Source: JAFTYO01 sp045611785
GTDB taxonomy: Bacteria > Pseudomonadota > Alphaproteobacteria > RF32 > CAG-239
Length of the DNA: 64,000 bases
Direction: 5' to 3'
NCBI GenBank assembly: GCA_045611785.1
Contig: JAZKXV010000028.1
Coordinates: 1 to 64,000 of the forward strand
The notes beneath the pieces were generated by a model that made no database searches, was not told where the DNA came from, and worked only from the letters and a program-made list of their open reading frames with translations. Position 1 is the first letter of the stretch, and each line of letters starts with the position of its first letter. The position numbers and the translations under genes are program-made. Shown in pieces: positions 51,982 to 62,500 of the stretch.

Positions 51982-52836
51982 ATGAAATTATCGTTTAAAT
52001 TTTTGGTTTGTGTATTTATATTTGCGTCTTCTGTTGCAAATTCACAAGAAATTATAGGTATTCAAGAACAGATTGATGCAATTAAAGAAGAAATGATGCT
52101 TTTACAAAGAAAAGTATATAGAGATAATACAGAATCTTCTGTTTATGAATCGAATCCGGCTAGAGCTGAGGTTAAAATTGGCGAGTATGATCAAATTATA
52201 AGAAATTTGAACGGTAAAGTTGAAGAGTTAGAATTTAAAATTAAAACTTTAGAAGAAAAAGTAGATACCATTAATAAGGATATTGATGTTCGGTTTCGTT
52301 TGTTAGAAGGAAAACCTATACCAGCAGGTTCAGCCGGAATAAAAGAAACTAAGAAATTTGATACAGCCGTTGCAACAGGTGCCCCTAAATCCATAGTGGG
52401 TGATGCTATTTCAACGGGGGATTTGAAAAATTTGCAACCAGAACAAACTATGGGCGTTGATCAATTATATACAACCGGTTTGGGAGCTCTTAAATCAGGA
52501 GATTTAGAAAAAGCTGAAATGTATTTTAACATAATATTAGATAAGCATGGTTCTGATAAATTAGCCGGAAATGCTCAATATTGGTTGGGTGAGGTGTATT
52601 ATAAGGATAAAAAATTTGATAAAGCTGCAGTTGCTTTCGGCAAAGGATACAGCAACTATAAAGATGGCGCAAAAGGTGCAGACAGTTTGTTAAAATTAGG
52701 CTTATCGATGTCACAAATAAACAAGAAAAACGAAGCTTGTTTAGCTTTTGTTAATTTACCTGTTGAATTTAAGAATGCTGACGATACCATAAAAGCAAAA
52801 GCAAAAAGCGAGGCACAAAAACTGGGTTGTAAGTAG
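51982..52836 (+). CDS. cpoB: Cell division coordinator CpoB (YbgF)
   Basis: 284 aa periplasmic protein: signal peptide (about 1-21), an N-terminal coiled coil for trimerisation (about 25-110, IRNLNGKVEELEFKIKTLEE), and TPR repeats (about 160-284: LYTTGLGALKSGDLEKAEMY, AQYWLGEVYYKDKKFDKAAV). Links Tol-Pal to PBP1B in E. coli. Separated from pal by a terminator. Confidence 0.93.
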   Translation: MKLSFKFLVCVFIFASSVANSQEIIGIQEQIDAIKEEMMLLQRKVYRDNTESSVYESNPARAEVKIGEYDQIIRNLNGKVEELEFKIKTLEEKVDTINKDIDVRFRLLEGKPIPAGSAGIKETKKFDTAVATGAPKSIVGDAISTGDLKNLQPEQTMGVDQLYTTGLGALKSGDLEKAEMYFNIILDKHGSDKLAGNAQYWLGEVYYKDKKFDKAAVAFGKGYSNYKDGAKGADSLLKLGLSMSQINKKNEACLAFVNLPVEFKNADDTIKAKAKSEAQKLGCK

Positions 52837-52839
52837 TAT

Positions 52840-53901
52840 ATGCTTAAAACTTTTTTACAAAATAATAATATTATAGAAAAACGGATTTGCGTTGGTGTAT
52901 CTGGTGGGAGCGATTCACTGGCTTTAGCGCTTATGGCAAATGAACAATTATCTCCTTTAGGTTATAAAATTGTTGCTATTACGGTAAATCATGGCCTTAG
53001 GAAAAGTGCTCAAGACGAAGCAGATTATGTTGCATCAGTAATGCAACAACATGGCATAGAGCATCATATTCTATATTGGGAGGGAGATAAACCGCAAAAC
53101 GGTATTGAAGAGGCGGCACGTATTGCTCGATACGGCTTAATCGAAAAATGGTGTGAAGAATATGATGTTAATATTCTTATGACGGCACACCATTTATATG
53201 ATCAGGTAGAAACCTTTTTCATGCGATTAGAGCGTGGCAGCGGCTTAGATGGTTTGTGTGGTATGAAAGAGGTTTTTTATCGTAACAATATTAAAGTTAT
53301 CAGGCCGCTTCTTTATACATCTCCTAAAGTTATGAAAGATTATCTGACAGATAAAGGAATTGTTTGGGTAGAAGATGAAAGCAACTTTTGTACAGATTTG
53401 TTAAGGGTTAAAATTCGACAGTTTTTACCTGAGTTTGAAGAAAAAACAGGAATAGATGCTTTAAAGGTTGCCAATACTATGAAGCGCTTACAGTCTTCAA
53501 AAAACTACATAGATAAAGTCGTTGATAAAATTATAAAAAATAATTTTTCTAATTATAAAACAGAGGCTTTTTGGTGTTCTCGGGCAGATTTCTTAAAGTT
53601 AGATACCGAAATTAAATTCAGAATTTTAGGTAAAATTTTGCGAACTATTGCAGGTTCAGATTATATTCCATCTGCTGAAAAATTGTTTTCATTGATAGAT
53701 AAATTTAATTTGGCAGATTTTAAGGCTTCAACTTTGGGGCATTGTTATGTTTGTTGTTTAGATAATAAACTTTGGTTTATGCCTGAATGTGTTGCAAGTG
53801 ATAAATATAGTGCAAAAGCATGGAAAGAGTATGTTAAAAAACATTTGCAATATAAAAATAAGAAAATACCGGTTCGTTTAAAAAAGATAATGTGTGCATA
53901 A
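52840..53901 (+). CDS. tilS: tRNA(Ile)-lysidine synthase
   Basis: Converts C34 of tRNA-Ile(CAU) to lysidine. 353 aa, a short form. PP-loop VSGGSDSLALAL (about 19-30), ITVNHGLRKSAQDEADYV, TAHHLYDQVETFFMRLERGS (catalytic helix) and LRVKIRQFLPEF near 188. 3 bases after cpoB. The usual downstream ftsH is absent. Confidence 0.95.
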   Translation: MLKTFLQNNNIIEKRICVGVSGGSDSLALALMANEQLSPLGYKIVAITVNHGLRKSAQDEADYVASVMQQHGIEHHILYWEGDKPQNGIEEAARIARYGLIEKWCEEYDVNILMTAHHLYDQVETFFMRLERGSGLDGLCGMKEVFYRNNIKVIRPLLYTSPKVMKDYLTDKGIVWVEDESNFCTDLLRVKIRQFLPEFEEKTGIDALKVANTMKRLQSSKNYIDKVVDKIIKNNFSNYKTEAFWCSRADFLKLDTEIKFRILGKILRTIAGSDYIPSAEKLFSLIDKFNLADFKASTLGHCYVCCLDNKLWFMPECVASDKYSAKAWKEYVKKHLQYKNKKIPVRLKKIMCA

Positions 53902-53932
53902 AAAAAAGCGCCCTTTTTGGAAAAAGGGGGCT
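53900..53932 (-). terminator. Minus-strand terminator of the RNA unit, shared with the tilS end
   Basis: AGCGCCCTTTTT pairs with AAAAAGGGGGCT (one mismatch), loop GG. On the minus strand eight U follow, an excellent intrinsic terminator; on the plus strand only a few T follow. Confidence 0.8.
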
Positions 53933-54261
53933 TTGTACTAAGAGGACCATCTCTCAGTTTGATGTTTGTTTTTTTCTTCATATTTCCGGCGATTAGTGAG
54001 TTTTTAAAAATTTTTCTTACCTGTTGGTAGGAGATTTGTTTTTTACGGGGTTCCACATAAGCTCAAAAATTTAAAGTTCAACAATTGGGGGAGTCGCGTA
54101 TACGGGTCATATTAAGTTAATTTAATAAAATTTCCGGTTATAGATTTGTTTTTTTAATATCAAATCTGAGTGCGATCTCTAATGTAGTGCATTCGTTGTG
54201 CGTTTTAAGGTTTGACAATGATGCTCTGTTTTACAATAGCATTTTAATAATTTGTTTGGTA
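53933..54261 (-). ncRNA. Candidate independent non-coding RNA
   Basis: A near-perfect promoter (54268-54296) and a strong terminator (53900-53932) bracket about 330-360 nt with no convincing ORF; the only longish frame (GTG start near 54056) runs through the terminator and lacks a ribosome site. The RNA would hold a hairpin AGATTTG/CAAATCT (plus-strand 54142-54167), a second CAAATCT copy that competes for it, and two C/U-rich tracts resembling anti-Shine-Dalgarno sequences: CTCCCCC (complement of 54087-54093) and TCTCCTACC (complement of 54026-54034). It does not show tmRNA, RNase P, SRP or 6S hallmarks I could recognise. Trans-acting sRNA is inference. Confidence 0.45.
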
Positions 54262-54267
54262 AGTCTA

Positions 54268-54296
54268 TATATAGACCATTTTGACAACTTTGTCAA
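54268..54296 (-). promoter_or_regulatory. Promoter of the candidate ncRNA
   Basis: Minus-strand TTGACA (54291-54296), exactly 17 bases, TATATA (54268-54273). One of the best promoter matches in the window. Confidence 0.75.
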
Positions 54297-54377
54297 TACT
54301 TTTTTTTAAAAAAATAATTTATTTTTTTTATTATGCAAAAACAACAAATTAATGTAGGGAAAATTTTGTACAGACAA

Positions 54378-54405
54378 TAAAAAAACCACCATAAAGGTGG
54401 TTTTA
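54378..54405 (-). terminator. Terminator of tRNA-Gly
   Basis: AAACCACC/GGTGGTTT perfect stem (54384-54391 with 54397-54404), loop ATAAA; U-run on the minus strand. Confidence 0.9.
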
Positions 54406-54411
54406 AGAATT

Positions 54412-54486
54412 GGAGCGGGCAATGGGATTCGGACCCACGACATCAACCTTGGCAAGGTTGCGCTCTACCCCTGAGCTATACCCGCA
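54412..54486 (-). tRNA. tRNA-Gly (anticodon GCC)
   Basis: Minus strand. Acceptor GCGGGTA/TGCCCGC, D-arm GCTCAGGGGTAGAGC, anticodon loop with GCC (CTTGCCAAG), T-loop TCCGAAT, discriminator T and encoded CCA. Own promoter and terminator. Confidence 0.96.
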
Positions 54487-54504
54487 TCGTTTCGATGGTG
54501 TATT

Positions 54505-54532
54505 TAATACCACAATAAAAATAAAATGCAAG
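54505..54532 (-). promoter_or_regulatory. Promoter of tRNA-Gly
   Basis: Minus-strand TTGCAT (54527-54532), 16 bases, TATTAA (54505-54510). Start near 54498, about 12 bases before the tRNA; a CATCG/CGATG hairpin lies in the leader. Confidence 0.6.
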
Positions 54533-54684
54533 AGTTTTTTTTATATTTTTTCATTTTCTTGTAATGTGTTGTTTTTCCGAGCTTATTAAGCTTGCTTGTG
54601 AATGAAATAATATAAAAGTTTAAATGTTTTATAAAATAAGCTATGTTGAGGTAGGTCAAAATCAATCAAATAAAGAGTTTAAAA

Positions 54685-54822
54685 ATGAATAAAAGCAAAA
54701 AAGCAAAAGATATTCGCTTTGAAAAAGAGGCAAAAGCTTTGCAAAAGAATCTGATAAAACGCAAAAAACAACAAGAAGAACGCGAAAAACTTAAAAAAAT
54801 GAAGGAAGAAAACAATGGATAA
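54685..54822 (+). CDS. 45-aa highly charged helical protein overlapping murA
   Basis: Small ORF MNKSKKAKDIRFEKEAKALQ.. that runs to TAA at 54820-54822 and overlaps the murA start by 8 bases. Almost all Lys, Glu, Arg, Gln: a single charged helix, basic at the N terminus. An AAGAG ribosome site precedes the ATG. The overlap implies translational coupling with murA. Function unknown; small ORFs upstream of murA are common in this class, but I cannot name this one. Confidence 0.65.
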   Translation: MNKSKKAKDIRFEKEAKALQKNLIKRKKQQEEREKLKKMKEENNG

Positions 54823-56107
54823 GATCAAAATCAGAGGTGGAAATCAACTTAATGGTAAGATTTATATAAGCGGTGCTAAAAATGCAGCATTACCTTTGGT
54901 TTGCGCATCTCTTCTTACTAAAGAATCGGTAACTTTAACAAACATGCCAATGTTATCAGATATAAAATCTTTAAACTCGTTGTTGTCTGTTTTGGGAACA
55001 AAGATTGAAGAAAAGATTGAAACAAAAGGCAGCTACGAATCTAAAACATATATATATACAAACGAAACTTTTGACAGTTTAGTTGCTCCATACGATTATG
55101 TTCGCAAAATGCGCGCATCATATTATGTGTTAGGTCCGTTACTTGCAAGAGAAGGCCATGTTGAACTTTCTCTTCCGGGTGGTTGTGCAATTGGTGCAAG
55201 ACCAATGGATATACACCTTAATTCTTTAGAATTGATGGGTGCCAAAATTGAAATTAAGAACGGCTACGTAATTGCTGATGCAGAAGGTGGCTTAAAAGGT
55301 GCTCATGTAATTTTCCCTAAAGCATCTGTCGGTGCAACATGTAACATTTTGATGGCAGCAGTTTTAGCAAAAGGTACAACACGAATCGAAAATGCCGCAA
55401 AAGAACCAGAAATTACAGACTTGATAGATTTATTGGTTAAAATGGGTGCCAAAATTGAAGGTCGTAACACATCTATTTTAACTGTCGAAGGTGTGGAATC
55501 GTTAAAAGGAGCTGAACACGAAGTTGTTGCTGACCGTATCGAAGCCGGATCATACGCAATTGCTGCGGCAATAACAAAAGGTAATATTGAGTTAGTTAAC
55601 GCAAAAGCAGAGCATTTACAAACTCCGCTTAATATTTTGCGTAATATGGATATCAAAATTACGGAAACAGATAATAGTGTTATTGTTGATGCCAGAAATG
55701 CTTTAATGCAAGGTCAAGATATTATGACAGATTATTATCCTGGTTTTCCGACAGACTTGCAGGCACAATTTATGGCTTTGATGACAGTTGTTCCAGGAGC
55801 ATCTTTAGTTAGTGAAAATATTTGGGAAAACAGATTTATGCATGTGCCGGAGTTGATGCGTATGGGTGCAAACATAAATGTTCACGGTTATGCATCTGCA
55901 ATTGTAAGAGGTGTTAAAAAGCTTTCAGGCGCACCTGTTATGGCAACTGATTTAAGAGCTTCATTTGCTTTGGTTTTAGCCGGCCTTGTTGCAGAAGGTG
56001 AAACAATTGTTAACCGCGTTTACCACCTTGACAGAGGTTATGAGCGTTTAGAAGAAAAATTAAAAGCAGTTGGTGCCGATATTGAAAGAATCAGAATACC
56101 GGATTAA
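54815..56107 (+). CDS. murA: UDP-N-acetylglucosamine 1-carboxyvinyltransferase
   Basis: First committed step of peptidoglycan synthesis. 430 aa, EPSP-synthase fold. Catalytic, fosfomycin-targeted Cys124 in LPGGCAIGARPMD; N-terminal GGNQLNGKIYISGAKNAALP; C-terminal LVAEGETIVNRVYHLDRGYE. With Cys (not Asp) it is the fosfomycin-sensitive kind by known rule. Start ATG 54815 overlaps the small upstream ORF. Confidence 0.98.
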   Translation: MDKIKIRGGNQLNGKIYISGAKNAALPLVCASLLTKESVTLTNMPMLSDIKSLNSLLSVLGTKIEEKIETKGSYESKTYIYTNETFDSLVAPYDYVRKMRASYYVLGPLLAREGHVELSLPGGCAIGARPMDIHLNSLELMGAKIEIKNGYVIADAEGGLKGAHVIFPKASVGATCNILMAAVLAKGTTRIENAAKEPEITDLIDLLVKMGAKIEGRNTSILTVEGVESLKGAEHEVVADRIEAGSYAIAAAITKGNIELVNAKAEHLQTPLNILRNMDIKITETDNSVIVDARNALMQGQDIMTDYYPGFPTDLQAQFMALMTVVPGASLVSENIWENRFMHVPELMRMGANINVHGYASAIVRGVKKLSGAPVMATDLRASFALVLAGLVAEGETIVNRVYHLDRGYERLEEKLKAVGADIERIRIPD

Positions 56108-56129
56108 AAACATATTGAAAGGGATGATA

Positions 56130-56501
56130 ATGAAGAAAATGTGGGCAATGTTTTGTGTCGCACTGATGTTAGGTTGTACACAAAAAAATGTGGTTTTGAG
56201 CGGTGAATATAAAATGCAAAATGCACCTGAAAATGCTGAAGTAAGTATAGTTTTTGATGGAAACAGTTTTGCCGGACAGTCTGCTGTTAACAGATATTTT
56301 GGTACGTTTGAACAAAGCTCTGAAAATATTAAATTTAATGTTAATGGTACAACCATGATGATGGGACCGCAGAGCTTAATGCTTTTTGAACAAGAGTATA
56401 TTAAAAACTTAAGCCAAATTAACAAAATAGAGCAAAATAAAAATGTTTTGACCTTAAAAAATGATAATAAAGAGATATATACTTTTATTAAAACTAAATA
56501 A
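56130..56501 (+). CDS. HslJ/META-domain lipoprotein
   Basis: 123 aa. Start ATG 56130 with AAGGG (56119-56123); the earlier ATG at 56124 abuts that site. Lipoprotein signal MKKMWAMFCVALMLGC with lipid Cys16. Mature part has META-domain features (AEVSIVFDGNSFAGQSAVNR, then MMMGPQSL). META proteins (HslJ) are heat-shock or novobiocin-resistance linked in E. coli. 22 bases after murA. Confidence 0.8.
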   Translation: MKKMWAMFCVALMLGCTQKNVVLSGEYKMQNAPENAEVSIVFDGNSFAGQSAVNRYFGTFEQSSENIKFNVNGTTMMMGPQSLMLFEQEYIKNLSQINKIEQNKNVLTLKNDNKEIYTFIKTK

Positions 56502-56572
56502 TACGTTATCTAAATATTAACTAATTTTCTGATACAAATAGCTAAAACTTTTAATTATAAAGAGGGATAGCT

Positions 56573-59500
56573 ATGCGTAAAAACTCAATATTTCGTACTA
56601 TTTTTGCATTTATTGCTGCTTTGTGTTTCAGTTATAACACATATGCAGCTTCATCTGCAGTTGTAAATTCTTTGTACAATTATGCACGTACTAAGCAGAT
56701 AACTAAAGCCAGATACGTGATTAATAATATGGGTTACAAAGTTGACACTAAGGATGAAGACGGTAATACCGCTTGGTGTATTGCTAAAGCTAAGAATGAT
56801 ATGCGTGCCATGGAAGTTCTACAACAACTTGGTGCAAATATAGATCAAAGCTGCGGTATGCCTTGGGGTACAATAGGAACTGTTTCTGCAGTTGCTGTTG
56901 CCGGCGGTGCTGCTGCAGCTCTTGGCGGCGGAGGCGGCGGAGGCGGCGGAAGCGGTTCTTGCTCCGACGTAGAATGTGGAGAAAATGCACACTGTGATAA
57001 GGGTGCATGTGTATGCGATAGTGGGTTTTTAGATACAGAAGGCGATGGTAAATGTTATGCTGACTTAAAATGCGGTGAGCAAAAACACTCCATCGGTAAA
57101 CAATATAAAAATTCTTGTGTTTGTGAGTTAGGCTATGACGGAACATTGTGTGAAAAATGTGCTCCGGGTTATGATGTATATAATACTGATGAATGTCACT
57201 TAACAAAGATATGCCAAAACAACGGTAGACAAGAAGGCGATGAATGTTTGTGTATCAATGGTTGGACAGGTGATTTGTGCCAAACATGTGACGGTTTCAT
57301 AGGCGATGATGGTGTATGCTATCCTTTACAAAATTGCCAACATGGTGGTAAACAATATAGAGATGAATGTAACTGCGAATCCGCAAACGGTTGGACCGGC
57401 GAGTTCTGTGATGTTTGTGAAAACTTTGAAGGAACAGATGGTGTTTGCTACGAAGTTTTAGAGTGTAAATATGGTGGTAAACAAGTTAACGGCGAATGTG
57501 ATTGTTCAACAGCAAACGGTTGGACCGGCGAATTTTGTGATGTTTGTGACGGTTTTGTAGCTGACAACGGCGTATGCTATCCTTTACAAAATTGCCAACA
57601 TGGCGGTAAACAATATAGAGATGAATGTAACTGCGAATCCGCAAACGGTTGGACCGGCGAGTTCTGTGATGTTTGTGAAAAGTTTGAAGGTGAAGACGGT
57701 GGCTGCTATGAAGTGTTAGAATGTAAAAACGGCGGTACACAAGTTAACAATGCTTGTGAATGTGCAAACGGTTGGACCGGCGAATTCTGTGATGTTTGTG
57801 AAAACTTTGAAGGCTCTGACGGCGGTTGTTATGAAGTTTTATCATGTCAACACGGTGGTTATCAAGTTAACGGAACATGCGAATGTTCAACAGCTAGCGG
57901 TTGGACCGGTGAACTTTGTGAAGTTTGCGACGGTTTTATAGGTGACAACGGTGTTTGCTATGAAGATTTAGGTTGTACTACAAAAGGCGGTAAACAATAT
58001 AGAGATACCTGCGATTGTTCAACTGCACAAGGTTGGGGAGGTGAACGTTGTGACGAATGTTCAACAATCGGCAAATTTGAAGGCTCTGACGGTGTTTGTT
58101 ATGAAACATTAGCATGTGAAAACGGCAGTGTGCAAGATAATGCAATTTGTAACTGTGTCGATGGATGGGAAGGTACATTGTGTAACGAATGTAGCACTGT
58201 CGGTAAGTTTGAAGGAACAGATGGCGTTTGTTATGAAAAATTAGAGTGCGTTCGTGGCGGTGTACAAGTTAACGGCGAATGTGATTGCTCAGCAGCAAAC
58301 GGTTGGACCGGTACACTTTGTGATGTTTGTGACGGCTTCTTTGCAGACAACGGTTACTGTTATGAAGCTTTAGACTGTGATGATCATGGTGGTTTCCAAT
58401 ATAGAGATACTTGTGACTGCTCAACAGCAAAAGGTTGGGGTGGCGATCTTTGTAACGAATGTTCAAGCATAGATAAAGTTGAAGGAACAGATGGCTTTTG
58501 TTATGAAAAATTAGATTGTGCTAATGATGGAACACAAGTTAACGGCTACTGTGTTTGCGCTGGCAACTGGGGTGGCGATCTCTGTAATGAATGTACAGGT
58601 TTTGAAGGTGCTGACGGTGGTTGTTACGATGTGTTAGAATGTGAAAACGGCAGTACACAAGTAAACGACTCTTGCGGATGTATCAATGGTTGGAGCGGCA
58701 CAACTTGTGGCGAGTGCGTAGGTTCTGCAAAAGATGGCGTTTGTTATGCTCCTATGGGTTGCGCAAACGGTGGTGTTCAAGAAGGTGATGTATGTAACTG
58801 CGAATCTGCAAATGGTTGGGGCGGAGCACTTTGTGATGAATGTTCAACCATAGGCAAAGCAGAAGGAACGGACGGCATTTGTTATGATAAAATTGAGTGC
58901 GGTCACGGCGGTTTACAAGTTAACAACACATGTAATTGCGAATCTGCAAATGGTTGGGGCGGCAATCTTTGTAATGAATGTGAAAGTATCGGACGTTATG
59001 AAGGCGACGATGGTATTTGTTATGGCCCTAAAGGTTGTGTAAACGGTTCACAAACAGGAAACGAATGTATTTGTACAAACGGTTGGGAAGGCACATTGTG
59101 TGATGAGTGCGAATCGGTTGGCAGATTTGAAGGTGCAGACGGTTCTTGTTATGTTGCAATAAACTGCGGAGAACACGGAACTCAATTTAACAACACATGT
59201 GTTTGTGACGAAGGTTATACACGTAATTCTACAGGTGTGTGTGTAGCAGAGTCTGTAGCTGATAAAGTTGCTGCAAGTAACGAAAGAAATGCAAACTTTG
59301 TATTTGCTCCTGAAGAGGATGAAACAAATACATCAGGAACAAAAAACTGGACTAACTATAGCAATGACAACTACTATGGTAAAAAGTATGATGACGATGT
59401 TAACAGTCCGGTAGGTGACATTGTTGGTGATCAATATAACTTGTATATGGCATATGTTTTAAACCAAAATACTGGAGTTTCTGAGTTAGTTCAAGATGTA

Positions 59501-62500
59501 ACAGTTAACTTAAACAACTATGGTGACGGTAATGTTTATGGTATTGCATCTGATGCAAACGTTAACAACATTTTGTTATCATATCTTGAATTAAGAGAAA
59601 ATTTGGTTGATGGAGCAGATAAAAGACAAAATGTTAGCCTCATTGTTAATAACGGTGGAGAAATGAGAGCTGAAGATGGCTCAATATTGTATCCCGGTGA
59701 AAATATAATATCAGGCGGTAATGGTGCAACAGTAGGTGTTGTTGGTACATCATCAAATTTATATAATATGGTAGAATATGTGTTTGCAGGTGTTACAAAC
59801 AATGTAGAGCGTTCATCATTAATTAAGGTTACAAGTGCGGGCTCAGGCGACACTATCGGTATGGCTACTGCAGATGGTAATATTAATAATGGTTTGTTCA
59901 GTGTGACAGGTTATGATATGCTTACTTATACAGGCCACAATGTTGTAACAGATAAGGCAGTGGTAGAAGTAGAAAATACGGCCGATGGTCTGGCTGCAGG
60001 TCTTTATAGTTTATTTTCAGGAACTGTTACAAACTCCGGTATTGTTACTGTGAAATCTAATAAAGGTGTGGCTGCGGGTCTAGTTAGCCAACTCACAATT
60101 ACTAACAGCGGTAAAGTAGATGTAAGCAGTGCATTTGGTGATGTATTTGGTATTTATTCTAATTCTAGTGTTACAAACTCCGGTACAGTTGATGCTCAAA
60201 CTGGTGGTAGCAATGTTACCGCTATTAATGCTACAAATATAACAAACTCTGGAGGTGTTTCTGCAACAACTACAGCAGATGGTGCAGAAGCCTATGGTTT
60301 AAAAGGAAACGGTAATGTTGGAAATGAAGATGAGATTATTGTTTCAGCTAAAGGAAATGCATACGGTATACACAATAAAGGAACCACAAGAAACATCGGC
60401 GTTATAGATGTGGCATCAAGTACAGCCAAAGCTGTTGGTATATTGACTGAAGGAGATGTTCGTAACGATGGCGAGATATATGTTGAAGGTTTCAATGCTA
60501 TTGGTATGGAGGTAACCAATTATACTGATTTAGAGAATACTGGAACAATAGATGTTTCTTCATTGATGAATGGTGAAGCGTATGGTGTTTGCACGCTTAC
60601 AAACTCACATGGTACATTTACCAACTCTGGAGAGATTTCGGTTGTTTCCGATCTCAATGCATATGGTGTTTATGCTGTAGATACAGACATTAATAACACA
60701 AATAATATAAATGTAGTATCATATAATGGGGATGCTGTAGGTATTAATCATGCCGAAGGTTCTTGGGGCGATGAAATTTATGATCATAGTAACGTAGGAT
60801 CTATTAGTGTAACAGCATCTATGGGTGATGCATACGGGGCTTCCTTAGATATTTCAAATTTTTACAATAATAACATTATAGAAGCAATTTCTGATCATGG
60901 TATAGCATATGGTATTTCTGCAGATAGATCATATATTGAAAACAGTGGAAGCATACAAGCATCATCAGCATATGATGGTCAGGCAACAGGTATTGAAGTT
61001 TCTAGCAGTACTGTAGATAACTATTCTCAGATTACTGTAAGCACTATAGAAGGAAATGCATATGGTATTTTTGCTATGGGTGGAAACATCAGAAGCAATG
61101 GAGATATTGTTGTTTCATCTGAAGATGGTGATGTACAAGGTATTTCTGGCGATGCTAAAGTTGAAAACTATGGAAGCATACAAGCATCATCAGAAAGCGG
61201 CAATGTGATTGCTATAAACTCTGTTGATAATGAAGTCTTAAATGAAGACGTGGGATATATTTATGCAATCTCTGACATTGGTAAAGTATGGGGTATTTTA
61301 GGTGATGCGTCAACCATTACAAACAATGGAGAAATTGAAGTTGATAGCAACAATACTGATCTTTCAGGTTATGCTGCATATGGTATTTCAAATGTTGGAG
61401 GAATTATTACCAATAACGGAAGTATTGTTGTAGACGGATATACTAAACTTATAGGTATTAGTAGTAGCGGAAATGTTACCAACAATGGTTCTGTGGCAGT
61501 TTCTTCTGTAGGTGAATCATACGGTTTAGTATTAAATTCTACTTATCAAGCATTAAACGCCGGAACTATAACTTCAATTTCTACCGGAAACATTGCTACA
61601 GGTGTATGGGCGACAGAAACTGAAAGCTTTCAGAATACAACTGCCGGATCAATCATAGTAGAAACTAGTAACGATGCATATGGTATAAGAGGTGTAAATG
61701 CCTATAATATCAGAAATGATGGAAGTTTGAATATAACATCATTTGGAGATGCATATGGTATATATGCTAGTGGAAGCGATGCTATATATAACAGTGGTTC
61801 AATTATAACTACAAGTTTTGAGAACGATTCAAATGGTGTGTTACAAGAAGGTGGATTGTTCCATAATGAAGACCTTGGTGTAATTAGAGCAGAAACAACA
61901 GCAGGTGAGGCATATGCTGTAGCTTCTTATGGCGGAACCGTTGTAAACGATGGCGAAATCCGTGCAGTATCAGCTGAAAACACTGCAATAGGTATTTATG
62001 CTGATTCTTCTCAAGTGGTAAACAATGATACAATCACTGTAGATTCAACAAATGGTATAGCATGTGGTATTTATGCTGAAGAAAGTGAAATAATAAACAA
62101 CGGAACTATTGTTGTAAAATCAATCAATGGTGATGCATATGGTATTTTTGCTAATGGCGGAACTGTTACAAACTCCGGTACCATTACAGTTCAAGATGTA
62201 AGTTGTATAGGAGATACATGTGACGGTGGTGCATCACATATTGTACTTAACAATGGTGCTGTATATATCAACTCAGGTGTAACCTCATATGAAATGAGCT
62301 TAAATTTGGATGCATTCGGCGGAACAACATTGTTGGGTAAAAATGGTGTGTTTGAAGCAGAATCAATCAGTGGTACTTTGGGTGTAGATTCAAGTGTGGT
62401 TGCAGAAGGCTTTGAAGATACATATGTTGAACAAGCTGCTCTTAAGAGTGAAGAAATCGATGTTGATGTGTTCTCAAATTCTGCAATGTTTGAAGCAAGT

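Noticed and set aside
53745..54056. 103-codon minus-strand frame over the tilS end
   Set aside because: It crosses the strong minus-strand terminator, lacks a ribosome site and is antisense to the tilS 3' end.
56790..58466. Several His/Arg/Tyr-rich minus-strand frames in the EGF region
   Set aside because: They are shadows of the Cys/Gly-rich repeats and show no ribosome sites or protein-like composition.
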